Part shown: piece by piece, positions 38,901 to 49,838 of the stretch
Numbering within the stretch: the first letter of the stretch is position 1
How the letters are laid out: the number at the start of each line of letters is the position of its first letter
Source: Nepenthes gracilis
Taxonomy: Eukaryota; Streptophyta; Magnoliopsida; Caryophyllales; Nepenthaceae
Direction of reading: 5' to 3'
NCBI GenBank assembly: GCA_033239525.1
Contig: BSYO01000004.1
Span: 9,391,410 to 9,455,409, forward strand
DNA length: 64,000 nt
Program-made: the position numbers and the translations under genes
The notes under the pieces: model-generated
The model's input: only the letters and a program-made list of their open reading frames with translations
The model's database searches: none
Told to the model about the DNA's origin: nothing

Positions 38901-40855
38901 TGTTTCTGATTCCTTTTCTAATCCCGAGGTTCCCCAAGAGGCTAATATCATAGCAGGATTTGAGTCGGCATCATGCAAGTGCTCCTTGGAGGAGTTTGAG
39001 AATTATAAAGCAGAGAAAGATGACATAGAAAGGGAATTTGCCAGATGCACTGAGGATCTGGAGACCACAAAATCTCAGTTAAATGATACAGAGCAGCTGC
39101 TGGCAGAAGTTAAAGCACAGTTGTCATCTTCTCAGAAGATGAATAGCTTGGCAGATACCCAGCTAAAATGTATGGCAGAATCCTATAAGTCACTTGAGAA
39201 AAGGGCTGAAGAGTTGGAGAGCGAAGTTAATCTTCTGAATGCCAAAGTGGAATCCTTGGTTAAAGAGCTTCAAGCTGAAAATATGAGCCATCAAGATGCT
39301 TTAGCCAGATGCAAGGAACTTGAGGAACAGTTGCAAAGGTTTGCATAAAAGAACTTCATTGAATGTGGAATTCATTTATTGCTGGATAAGTAAAAGGACT
39401 GAAATTAGATAGTAGACACGTTAATGATTCATTTAAGCTAAAGCCAGTTCCATTTGCAGTCATATATTGAATGATCCATTACTTCAGCAGCTTCTTCTAG
39501 TCTCTGTGAATATTGTATGTAGGTTATTTTCATGCTTATTGCTTAAGGAAGAATTCATGAACTGAAAGTTGAAATTTCATTTAGCTGGGCTAGGAAATGG
39601 AGAGACCTTTCTTTTGGTTTTTGGTTGCGATGGCCCAAGCCCCTCATCCTTCTGGGTCAGAGGGGCTGATTCATCCCCGTAAGTGTAGAGATTGCCTATG
39701 CTTACACCAGAAGATAGAATTTGGTATGGAGCCTGATTTGATGTTCTGTCACAATTATAATGATCCACTGTTGGTACAAGTTGTTGAAGCTTCTTTAGAC
39801 TTCAAAGGTCACAAATTTGATTTTGGGCATTGATCTGTTGAGGGAGACACCCCAGTTTTGTACAATCTTCTTGTCGTATGATGTTCATGTATCTGACATG
39901 TTCTATTTTTGTATTTGAAAGGAATGAAGGCTGTGCTGTGTGTTCGTCTTTAGCATCTGATTTGGACATCAGCAGCAAACAGGTAATACTCATAAACCAT
40001 GTTTTGATTTGTATCCGCTGACCTAGGCCTTCTTTGATATACGTAGCATGTTTTACTGCATAGATATGTGAACACACCGTAGTTTTCTGTCACTCTGTGA
40101 TACATAGACATACGAATACAGTCATTATGCAGTCTCCACAGTCCCAGTATAAATTGTGAGGCCCCCTTTTCATTTTTCACTTCCCTCAAATCTCATTTTT
40201 TAAAAAATTCTGCCCAAGGTGTGCCTTTTCTGAACTTGATTACAAGTGGATCACATAATCCATAATTGAATTAAATGTGAAACTCATCATTTGAGCAATT
40301 CATAAATGGAAACTTTTTCAGCAAATTCATGCACTTGCTTCAAGAAATTTAAAATCCAGAGTTTTTCCTTTCTTTATTGTTATTATTCCTTTTATATTGC
40401 AGGAGAAAGAGTTAACAGCTGCTGCAGAGAAGTTAGCTGAATGTCAGGAGACCATATTCCTTCTTGGCAAGCAGTTGAAAGCTTTGCATCCCCAAACAGA
40501 GTTCACCGGATCACCCTTCAGTGAGAGGAGTGAGAAAGCTGAAGGGCTCTTTGAGGAAGAACCTACTGCTGGTGGAATGATCGAACAAGATTCGAGCCGG
40601 GCTGATACGGAAACTGCCACGTCCACAAATTTGCAAAGAGCTGATGCTAACTCACCCATGGACATTGACCGTGGCCCGTTTAGCCCGTCGGACACCGAAC
40701 TAAATGGCCTCTTGAGATCACCAGTGAGTTCAAATAATCCCGGGCACAGACCTACAAAGTCGGTATCTTCTTCTGCCTCTTTGACCCCAACCCCAGAGAA
40801 ACATTCACGCGGTTTTAGCAGATTCTTTTCTCCTAAAGGGAAGAACAGCCATTAG
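35921..40855 (+). CDS. Filament-like plant protein (FPP4/5/6-like), spliced
   Basis: Five coding exons: 35921-36043, 36473-36713, 36896-39338, 39922-39982 and 40403-40855, all with GT-AG introns and phases that join into 1,106 codons plus a TAG stop. The start is MDRRSWPWKK, the conserved FPP N-terminus. Residues about 42-330 are coiled coil with LTGLEDQVKTYEEQ, KHAKVAEEAVSGWEKAEAEA-like and LRGLVRKKLPGPAALAQMK (about 306), the family hallmark. A Ser/Pro stretch RRSPVKPPSPP follows at about 340, then an acidic, probably disordered middle. A second coiled coil spans about 820-936. The tail includes EKLAECQETIFLLGKQLKAL and ends SRGFSRFFSPKGKNSH. FPPs (DUF869) are plant-specific; tomato FPP was found as a partner of the nuclear-envelope protein MAF1. 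Length and exon layout suit FPP4/5/6. Reading through the exon 3 donor would stop two codons later. Exon joins come from protein similarity remembered, not cDNA. Confidence 0.93.
36044..36472 (+). other. FPP intron 1 (coding region)
   Basis: AAG|GTTAGT donor and CTGGGACAG|GATAAA acceptor; phase 0. The ORF at 36273-36530 overlaps the exon 2 start by chance. Confidence 0.85.
39339..39921 (+). other. FPP intron 3
   Basis: Donor CAAAG|GTTTGC and acceptor TTTGAAAG|GAATGA; joining gives QR-NEGCAVC, which matches the conserved order after the second coiled coil. Retention would end the protein at about residue 938. Confidence 0.8.
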
Positions 40856-41260
40856 GCATGCAATTCGCTGGCTTAATGGCATTTCTTTGGCCTGTAAATC
40901 CATCAATCATGCCGATAATGATGAGTCTCTGTAAAGATCTCCATCATAATTTCTTGGTTGGTCTGGCTAGCTCGGGTTGCAAGACGGAGGATGCCAACAT
41001 GGTCACCAAAATCAGCACTTGATGGTCAACCATGAGGGTAGATTGATATTGCCTTGCATTATGGACAACTGATCGTGCTTCTCCGCGTTGGAGGAATGAT
41101 TCGTGGACATCACTGAAATTTTGTCTCCCCCACCCCACCCCCAAAAAAAAAAAAAATGTACATGATTTCTCATCTTTTATTGCCATCTTTTTCATCCTGA
41201 CAGCCTGTTGGAATGGTTGATTTGGTTTCTTGGATATGATACTGGTAAGCAAAATATTGA
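40856..41260 (+). other. FPP 3' UTR and downstream flank
   Basis: Sequence downstream of the stop with moderate GC and no ORF of interest. A C-rich/A-rich run (CCCCACCCCACCCCCAAAAA) lies at about 41127-41155. The polyadenylation site cannot be placed with confidence. Confidence 0.4.
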
Positions 41261-41387
41261 AAGTGTTTGTGCTATGTATTTTTATGGTGTGCAGGAGTTT
41301 GTTAGGTTTTTTTAATTTTTAATTCTCTCTCATTATCGTAGTAGTAATAATAAAGATTTTATCCTGATAATTTGAATGGCTAATATG

Positions 41388-41415
41388 ATGATAACATATT
41401 AAAATATGTTATCAT
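41388..41415. repeat. 28-bp palindrome downstream of FPP
   Basis: Perfect 13-base arms ATGATAACATATT and AATATGTTATCAT are separated by AA. It contains two divergent GATAA-type motifs. Its role is unknown; it may be chance in AT-rich DNA. Confidence 0.7.
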
Positions 41416-42200
41416 TTTTCAGATTTTGTTCATGATTTTACATACACCTCACACACGATAGGGATGGTTGATTCTGCACTTCGTCTTGTTCCAATAGAAA
41501 AGAACAATATACAATGAGGGTATATGGCCAAATTAAATACAAACTAATTATTCAAAACAAAACTTTGATTAGTAATGAGTCCATTTGCCTAGGCTTTATC
41601 CAAGCTCAAAAAGAAAATAATGTAATTTACGGATTAACTGAGCATTTTTTGATAAATATTTTTGTGAATCAAGAAGATAACTTAACTATTGCCTTGGTTG
41701 AGTTTATCTGTTCAATTATTGATTGAGCTTATGCTAACTTGTGAGTTACTAAGAAAATATTTATCAAAAAATCTGTCATATTCCGTATGCTACTCAGGAT
41801 TTTTCTCTCTCTACTCTAAGATTTGGGCCTCTGCTTGTGAAAAAGGAGGAAACCCCAACAACTAAATCTAACCTAAAAACAACTAGCAATATTTAATGGC
41901 TAAGTTGGCCAGAAAACCAAACAAAAAACAACTAAATAGAAAAATAAGGTAACAGAATAGAATGGACTGGTTTGATTTTGGTCACAGTATTTTAATCTTT
42001 TTCGGTTTCAGTTCTATAGTTTTTGTTCCGTGTGGCCTTAAATAAGATTGATTTGGCCTAGACAAAATACGGGGCTCATAGATTATGAGCTCGTGCAGGA
42101 ATATAAAATGATCAATTTGTTCGACCTAGAGCGGAAGAGAATTAAAAATATGTTCAGACACTTGATTCGTTGAATGACCAAATGTCAAAATTTCTAAGAA
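41416..42200. other. AT-rich intergenic spacer
   Basis: The ORF at 41514-41726 has faint resemblance to plant copia RNase H/RT-type leftovers (FINIFVNQEDNLTIALVEF) but is too short to call. Otherwise nothing. Confidence 0.35.
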
Positions 42201-42800
42201 TACAAAAGATTTAAGGCTCTAATGGCTTGATATAATATTAAATTAGATATTAAATTTTAACGAACGATTATATAAATTGAGGAATAATGGCCACATTGAA
42301 CAGACAATTACAACTACTAAATGATTAATATTAAATTCTAAGTAGTTAAAAAGTTATATAATAGTTGAATATTTAATTTGAGTAACACCTCAATTGATAC
42401 ACAATTATACCACTTCTAAAAAGAGACACTGATTAGCAACAATGTTATGAATATGCTTATTTCATTCAGTCGGATGGAAGAAAAATGCACCAAATAGAAA
42501 GCAAGTATAGAGCACATGCCTCTAAACACTTGCATTTTTTTAACAATGATAGAGTTATGCCTCATATCCTAGCATTCTCTCACTTACATTCACCCCAACT
42601 CCTTATCATCTTTCGTTATTATAGAAAGATTTCTAATTTGAATGTTAAATAATATTTTAAAGAACAAGTCTCGTGCCTTCTCATTTCTTCTTAACTATTG
42701 TTGTGTATAGGATTTGAATTTAAAAGTTTAAAGATTTGATTAGACTATATTCGGATGGTCATCATTGTTAGGCTCATTTATGTATTGATATATTCTATAA
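42200..42800 (+). mobile_element. Diverged LTR remnant, Tat/Ogre-like
   Basis: CTAATTTGAATGTTAAATAATA (about 42633) followed by GTTGTGTATAGGATTTGAA (42702) matches, weakly, the core order of the LTRs at 737, 17767 and 46480. No flanking duplication was found and the ends are approximate. Confidence 0.35.
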
Positions 42801-42869
42801 TTATATTTGGTCTGTTGTTGATCCTGATTGTATTCTGCTGAAATTCTGCATCAGAATGTATCACTTGCC

Positions 42870-43260
42870 AGTTGTTGGACTGCCCTGATCAATTCCATGC
42901 CTTCCGTGTGCCTGAACCGCATCCGAGCACCTTTTCCGAGAGGCATCACCTGCTATACCCCTACATGAGCTTGAGCCCCGTTTCCAGTACGTTGATGCCT
43001 ACTACTTACCCGATCAGTGCTAGAGCCCCGTTTTTAGAATGCCGGAATCCACTGCTCACCCACCTCATGCTCGAGTTTCATTTCCGTAAGCATGCGCCTG
43101 CTGTTCGTTCGACTCGAGCTTGAGCATCAAATCCAGTAAACATTGCGCTCAATGCTTAGTCGAGCCATGCTCGAGTGGTGGGTATGTATCCCATGAAACC
43201 CTACGTGCGCTTGCTATTCGGTTGAGCCACGCTCGAGCGCCGCGATGTGTATTTAATCAA
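42870..43260. repeat. Degenerate GCTCGAG-type array
   Basis: GC-richer run of diverged 50-60 bp units with cores such as catgctcgag, cgactcgagcttgag, cacgctcgagcgc and CCCGTTTNNAGTA. It is similar in kind to the arrays at 6300-6560, 43800-43975 and 63740-63900. It ends 214 bp before the solo LTR at 43474 and may be another copy of that family, truncated. ORF 42872-43123 is a by-product. Confidence 0.5.
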
Positions 43261-43473
43261 TAGTCATATTTTTTATCTAGGTTTTTGAACCTCTCTATAC
43301 ATAGTTATCTTATTTTATTTACCCTAATTTTTTGTTTGAATATTTGATAGTCGTTTATGATAAAAATCAAATCTTTCATGCTTTTACATCGCTCCATGTG
43401 CAAAACTTAATTTTGACAATTGTGCTTTCTAGTCAAAATTTTCTCATCCCATTTACTTTCTACAAATTATAGG

Positions 43474-44438
43474 TGTTGGGTGATTTTCAGTGAGTTATTT
43501 TGAGTGGCATTTAAGTCACCGAGGTCAATAAATAATAATTTTGTATATAATTTATAATGCCTTTTAATTTCACCCATTTTAACTTATACTATACAAATAT
43601 ATATACTTTATAGATACAAATGAATCAAACTAATTTTAAACGTACTTAGATTTGCCTTTGGTGAGTTATAGATTACTCTTATATAGGTCCATACTTATTT
43701 GATGTATTTTTTGGTGGCTCAGATAAGGACATACGAGTATTGTACTGATACAAAGGATTGTAATTTTACGCATGAGTGCTAATTCTAGAGGGAGAGTGTT
43801 CAAGCAGTGCATGAGAGGCGCACGAGGCCCCAATTCCAATAGGTGCATGCTTGAGGTGCGCTCGAGGCATCAATTCTAGTAGGGCCGTGCTCAAGGTGCT
43901 CATGAGGCGCCGATCCCATTGGTGAGAGTCCCCTAAGTGTGCTCAATGGGCGCTTGAATACCGCTTCGCTACATAAAAACATACAAATCATTTTTAGGAA
44001 TACAACTTTCATTCTTTGATACTAGAGAGTACCATCTTTTAGAGAAAAAGAGAGAGAGAGAGAAAAACGAGAATAAGAAAATTTATGTATCCGTTTGAAT
44101 TCTAAATTATATTTCAATCTCATTGACATTGAGTACGCTATTCTTGAAGTTGAGAAGAACGTTTTATTAGTTATATTTTTATTTTTTTATCTTATACTCA
44201 TTATTACTCGATCTATTTGATATAAAATGTTGAGTCTTTTTATTTTATTGGAATTTGTGTAACTGAATTTTTGTATAGCGGGGTTATTGTGGATGTATTG
44301 TCCTCATGATTTTTTTTCTTTCATTTCAAAGATTTTTTTCATTTAAACCGTGTGTTACATTATTATTTATGATTATTATTTACTTGTTATATATTATTGA
44401 TTATTTTCTCCCTGTCAAAATAAACGAATCATATTTCA
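43474..44438 (+). mobile_element. Solo LTR with U3 minisatellite (965 bp)
   Basis: It starts TGTTGGGTGATT, ends CATATTTCA, and is flanked by perfect ATAGG repeats (43469-43473 and 44439-44443). An array of degenerate units (43790-43975: catgagaggcgc, cttgaggtgcgctcgagg, ctcaaggtgctcatgagg, ctcaatgggcgcttgaat) sits just upstream of a CTACATAAAAACAT TATA-like box (43970), followed by a GA-repeat leader (44044-44065). The same order occurs, inverted, at 5850-6800 and 63240-64000. No internal region is attached. Superfamily unknown. Confidence 0.75.
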
Positions 44439-44443
44439 ATAGG

Positions 44444-46480
44444 CTCAACACTTAACTATATCACAAATGAGTTAAAGTTAAGGCTTATCTCCTTGATTTA
44501 TACAACTCGAAAAAAAAAAAAAAAGGCATAATCGAGCTTGGCAAGGGATTTGCTTGGGGTTCAGATTTATTTCTTGAAGAAGCAAATTCGTGACAAGGCA
44601 AGTTGACATGAAATTGAGGTTGATTTATTTGTGATAGTTAAACTTATAAGTAAACTAAGCTGAAATAATTGGAGATTTTTATTAACAAACCTCTAAACCT
44701 GTTTATAAATGACTATAGATGAATACATTATTAATTTTTTAAAGGGTCTATTTATAAGTTCATAGACCAGACTAATTAAGTCATATGAGTATAAATAAAT
44801 TAAGTCTAGGCAGATTCAAATTTAATTTGTTCATCCAAATAATTTAAATATTCTGCTATGATATTTTGATGCATTTGTTTTCCAAAACATTATATAAAAA
44901 TACTTATATATTTTATTATTTTAATATATTAAATATTAATATTTAGATTAAAGTTAATCCAACTGCATGCTAAGATGAAGTAATGTTGCATAGGGGATAT
45001 TTAATATGGTGCAGGCACATGAGTGCTCTCTTTTTAGCTTACAACACTATGCTATTATTATATTGTAAGACAAATATTTAAGGAAAAACTATAGTCAATT
45101 TTTAGAATATTTTTTAAGAAAAAATAATATCTATTTATTTATTTTTCAATGGACCCATTAATATAAATATATCGATAATGCTTAGTGTTATTGAAAGTGT
45201 CACAAAAGTGGTTAATGGGTATCCGATTGATGCTATTTTATTTACATTAGTGCAATAAGGGACCGAATTAGTGATTTATCCCAATCAATAATTAGCCTCT
45301 AACATCTATACCATTAATTCCAGTAACTTTTCTTATTGGGGTGGTTGAGTCTCTATCATCTTCACATTATGTTATGATTTTGCTAACTAAATGAGCACAT
45401 TAAATTCTCTACCTATCAATAATAACCCTGAACCACCTCTTCTATTATTATTGAATATTAATACCAGCTAACTATCATGAAGAATTTATTTTTTTTAAAA
45501 AATTAATCTTACATTTGTGTAAATTTATCAAATTTAAAACAATATTTTTATCAAAAAAGTAAAAAAAAAAAACTTTTTTATATTAAATTTAGCTTGCAAA
45601 TTATATGTTAAATGTATTTTTTCAAAGTTTAAGGTAGGAAAATACGTCACGACTTTACTATGCTTTAATAAATATTATTCTAAATTTATTATATCAGATA
45701 AATGTAAACTTTACTTAGAAAAATTACCTGTGGATCGGGTATGTGAAATATTTTAAATTATTTATAATAATATTTTTATCATTAGAAGGAGGAGTATTGA
45801 TACAACCAATGATCTGATAATTATAAGTTTAGATTATAAAAATAATTTTTTATATAATATAAATTAAGATCGCCTTGATTTGAATTATTAATTATTATTA
45901 TCATTTCTCATAATTTAATGTTATAAGAAATATTTATTGTGAAAAATTAATTTATATTTAATAAATTTTTATTTTTTTCTTTTTTTTTCTTTTTTTTTTT
46001 CAAATTATTTGGTCATAAAGTCTACTTTATGTGCATTTTAGTCCGGGCCTCTGTGGTTGAAAAATGAACTCCTGAGTTTCTAACAAAGGAAATATAATTA
46101 TATGGCATGTTAATATATCAATGATAGAAAATTAAATTATAAAAGTAAATTTATTTAATCACTGCATATGTTAATAGTTATTCAATTAACTTTTAATCAT
46201 TAGCCAATTAAAATCAATATATATTTTACAAATTATCGTATATATTTAAACAAATTTAAATTTTATAAAATAATATGACATATTTAGTTATTTATAATAT
46301 AATTTCTCTGTTCATATAGTCTCTTGCATGTATTTAATGCCACAAGCATATCTTTGAAAATTTACCTAGCGGTGACCACCAAGTAACAGCTTGACTTCTG
46401 TGCCCACTGATCAAAATTGTTGAAGATGATGGGTTTTTCAAAAAATAATATTTATAATGTTAATAAAATAAAGAGAAAGA
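44444..46480. other. AT-rich intergenic spacer
   Basis: No gene is seen. Poly-A at 44511-44524 and T-rich runs at 45970-46000. Nothing else recognisable. Confidence 0.5.
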
Positions 46481-47300
46481 GAATAAGATTGGACTATGAA
46501 TCAAATACTATTGGATATAGTTTAAACAAAGATGATCCAACTTGACTTGGATTTGAACTAATCATTCAGGTATAAATTGATTAGGGAGTTAACCTCACCG
46601 AAGGTTCGACCGAGTGGCCAAGTTGTCAGATGATCAAGAATAGGAAAGACTGAATTACTTGATAACTCAGCAAAATAATAAATGAGGTATCTAGTTTTAA
46701 TAAACGGTTATATATAATCGATGGATGCTCAGACGTATTAAATGAGATTTCAAAGATTGAACAGGCGTAAAGCCTTGATTGTTAGATGGTTATTAAATCA
46801 CTATGAATAATAATTATATAACCAATATAATTGTTAAAAATTAAAGTAACACAATATTTTGAATAATAATCGCACTAATTTTGAACAAACAAGTTGATTG
46901 GAATTTAGATTATAAATATAGACCCTAGGTCAAGAGTGGGGGACATTAAATAATTGAATAATTGAATAATTAAATATTCTCACAGTTGGTAAACACATAC
47001 TTAGACAATCGATTGCCAATAGCGGGTATAAACAAAATATCGGCGTATACTCTTCCATCTCACACTCATCCCTATTCTTATTATTTTTCATATCTTTTTA
47101 TTTTTTCTAAAAAAACTCACTAATTTGTATGTTGAAAAATATATTGGAGAGCGATTCATATATACTTTTTTTTTATTATTAAATTATTGTGATGTGTAGG
47201 ATTAGAATTTATAATTACGAATACTAGTCCTGTATTCTTTTGGATCAATCGAATGTTCTACCCAACTTTTAATTTGCATAATAATTTAGATTTTAAGTAC
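46480..47300 (+). mobile_element. Diverged LTR remnant, Tat/Ogre-like
   Basis: It contains GTTGAAAAATATATTGGAGAGCG (47132) and ATTGTGATGTGTAGGATTAGAA (47187) in the same order and spacing as the LTR at 47549, plus a stretch with ACTCTTCCATCTCACACTCAT like the pre-core part of related copies. No target-site duplication could be found. Confidence 0.4.
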
Positions 47301-47548
47301 ATATCAAATACGAATTATATGAATTAAGTATCAACTATATTATCTTTACATTTAAAAATAAATTTTTGATATAAAAAATAATTTATCTATAATATCTTAA
47401 AATAGTTAAATTGTAAAATGACAACATGATAAACCATAAACCATTTATGCATTCACATTGTCCTCCTCCGTGACTTCTTGGTTTTGCTCCTCTGTGGGGT
47501 TGAAAATCTATTAGCTAATGGTCGCTCAGCTGAAAAATACTATTATTT

Positions 47549-48887
47549 TGATGGGTTTGACACCCATGAGCTGACTTGGGATCTAGGCTCGTAGTGGGAG
47601 AACCGTCCGAAAGTTGTATCGCACGAGAAGGCCTCCGCGGCCCAAAGTTTGAGATTGTGCTATCGAGGACCGCCCATCAAGACATGGGCCATTAGAGCCG
47701 CCCATCAAATGTGGCCGACAAGCGTGCATCTCAACATTGCCAATTCATCGGCTTTAGCTCAAAGCTTGCTAGAAAGGAAGATACCAATCATGGTATTCCT
47801 CAATAAGGAAAGGGTAGTTGACTTGCATCCCATGATTCTTTTTACAAATACCTCCTTTTTCCACAGAAATGGGGAGAAAAAAAAGACTTGAAAAATCATA
47901 GAATGAGAACTCTTTCCAAACTCGCAAAAGTGGGGAACGAGGGAGATGATTAAGGGCATGTGATGATCATTCTCAAACTTACCTCCCGCCAGAGGTGAAT
48001 CATTTTTCTTGTCGATTACCAATCCTAAACGGAAATTGTGCAGGCCTTGCGCTAGCTCTAAGCTCTCACACTGCGAGGCCAGCGAAGACGATTCGTAGAG
48101 TTGGGTGTAGAGAGCCCCCTCCGTTTGCAATCAGGAAGGACTGGTGGGTGACCTTTCCTTTTACCGACAGTGCCCAAAAATCTCTCCATTATCTAGTTAG
48201 CCACCCTTCCGCGGGTGCACTCGACAGTTAGCCACTCCTCAGCGAGTGCATCACTCCTCTTTTCTTGCCATCTACTCACTCGCGAGAACCACTATCTCAA
48301 AGTCGCTTTCTGATCAGGTACACTCAACAAAGCTCAATCTTTCATCTTAAAGTCGTTTCATGGCCAAGCGCACTTAGCGGAGCTCAGTTCTCAATCTCTA
48401 AACCGCCCCTTGGCCAAGTACACCCAACAAAACCCAATTCTCCATCTCTCAAAGTTGCCCTATGGTCGGGCCCACTCAGTGGAGCTCAGTCTTCCATCTC
48501 GAAATTACCCCCTAATTAGACGCACTCATCAAAACTTAGTGCTCCATCCTTCAAAGCCGCTCCCCGTCGAGCGCCCTCTCTAAATCACTCCCTTTTGAGA
48601 GCACTCTCCAAGCCATTCTCTGGTTGAGCACACTCCAACACTCAATCCTCCATAACATGTATAAACACATTTCTCTTATATCATCACATCTTTCTATCCA
48701 TTGAAAAATATTTTTAATTTGAGTATTGGAGGATATATCGGAGAGGGAGTGAGTCCTACCAATCTATTGATCAATTATTTATTCATTTTATTGTGTATGA
48801 TCTAAGTTATCGGAGACGAAAATCGGACCCGTTGTAAAAAATCATGAACTCTATAATTCATACAACAACCCGGATCTCGACGCAGCA
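47549..48887 (+). mobile_element. Solo LTR with internal tandem array (1,339 bp)
   Basis: It starts TGATGGGTTTGACACCC, ends GACGCAGCA, and is flanked by perfect TATTT repeats (47544-47548 and 48888-48892). An array of degenerate units of about 45-60 bp at 48190-48640 (aagtcgcttt...cactcaacaaagctcaatct, aaccgccccttggccaagtacacccaac, and so on) precedes ATTTGAGTATTGGAGGATAT (48718) and TTGTGTATGATCTAAG (48791), the Tat-type core. It is the longest of this group, mostly because of the array. ORFs 47649-47891, 47759-48130 and 48265-48519 are incidental; the last mirrors the tandem units. Confidence 0.8.
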
Positions 48888-48918
48888 TATTTATTAGTGT
48901 AACATCATTGGAAACTAA

Positions 48919-49033
48919 ACTTGATTTTTAAGCTTAATTTATGAAGTTAATTAATTTATGATTAATCTCATCTGAACTCGATTTTTAGGCTTAATTTATG
49001 AAGTTAATTAATTTAAGATTAAGATTATCTAAT
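48919..49033 (+). repeat. 57-bp tandem duplication
   Basis: Two copies start at about 48919 and 48976 and share CGATTTTTANGCTTAATTTATGA then AGTTAATTAATTTA with few differences. It lies just outside the right target-site duplication of the preceding LTR. Confidence 0.8.
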
Positions 49034-49500
49034 TTGATAAGTTTTAACTATTAAGAAGCCACGTGAAATTATTAATAATAAATTGATTGTACAAATGATA
49101 CACTTGATTAAACCATATAAAATATTAGATGTTAATCATTTTATATTTTTGACTATAGGTATAGGTTTCAACCTGTTTTAATTTTTAAAATCTTTTTTTT
49201 TCTGTATTTATATCTAAAATAATAACTTTAATATAAATAAATAAAAATTATTAATTTAAAAATAAATTTATAGAAATTGCATATTTTTTTCATAAAATTT
49301 GGGCATTCAAATAACTGAGCCGTTGGAAATAATATTATTGTCGTCAGGTCAAAATAAATAAATATCCTCTGAAAACCGTTGACGATGCTTCATTGGATTT
49401 TATGTTTTTTTTTTAAAAGTTAAAGCGGTTAATGGAGCGTCCTGTCGGTACCGTCCTCCTAAGGGAGCTGTGGGGCCCGACGTTGTATTGACACAGTAAA
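49034..49500. other. Intergenic spacer
   Basis: AT-rich to 49380, then GC-richer (49420-49500). No ORF or repeat is recognised. Confidence 0.4.
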
Positions 49501-49504
49501 GATG

Positions 49505-49617
49505 TCGTAAAATTGTAGCCGTTCAGGGATAATCAGACGGTCATTTAATTTTTAATTTTTAAATAAAAAAATTAAGCGACTGTTAAATTTTATCGAAACG
49601 GCTGCAATATTATAAGG
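49505..49617. mobile_element. Small foldback, MITE-like
   Basis: The left arm (49505-49560: AATTGTAGCCGTT...ACGGTC...TTTAATTTTT) pairs with the right arm (49561-49617: AAATTAAGCGACTGTTAA...AACGGCTGCAAT), imperfectly over about 55 bases. No clear target-site duplication. It could be a short MITE; superfamily unknown. Confidence 0.5.
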
Positions 49618-49803
49618 CTTGTGCCCTATCAGTGTGGTGTAGGCCCCTTCCTCCACCTCCTAAGGGTCCCACTGGTACCATTACGAGGTCATGGACCACT
49701 TGCCGACCAATGCTGCGACTAATCAACCAATGAGAAAATTCCATCATTAAATAGCCTATTTAAAAAAAGATTATTAATTTTTAACTATTAAAAAGAATTC
49801 CCG

Positions 49804-49838
<35 letters not shown>

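Noticed and set aside
36922..39348. The 808-codon open frame as a complete gene
   Set aside because: It is one large exon of the FPP gene. Conserved N- and C-terminal segments lie in separate exons with good splice sites, and the frame's apparent start is not an ATG.
46480..47300. Exact boundaries for this LTR remnant
   Set aside because: I tried all nearby TG and CA ends but no 5-bp flanking match was found, so only approximate limits are given. The same holds for 42200-42800.
48265..48519. 84-aa ORF with repeated LSGAQ/SIS segments
   Set aside because: The protein repeat mirrors the DNA tandem array inside a solo LTR, not a real repeat protein.
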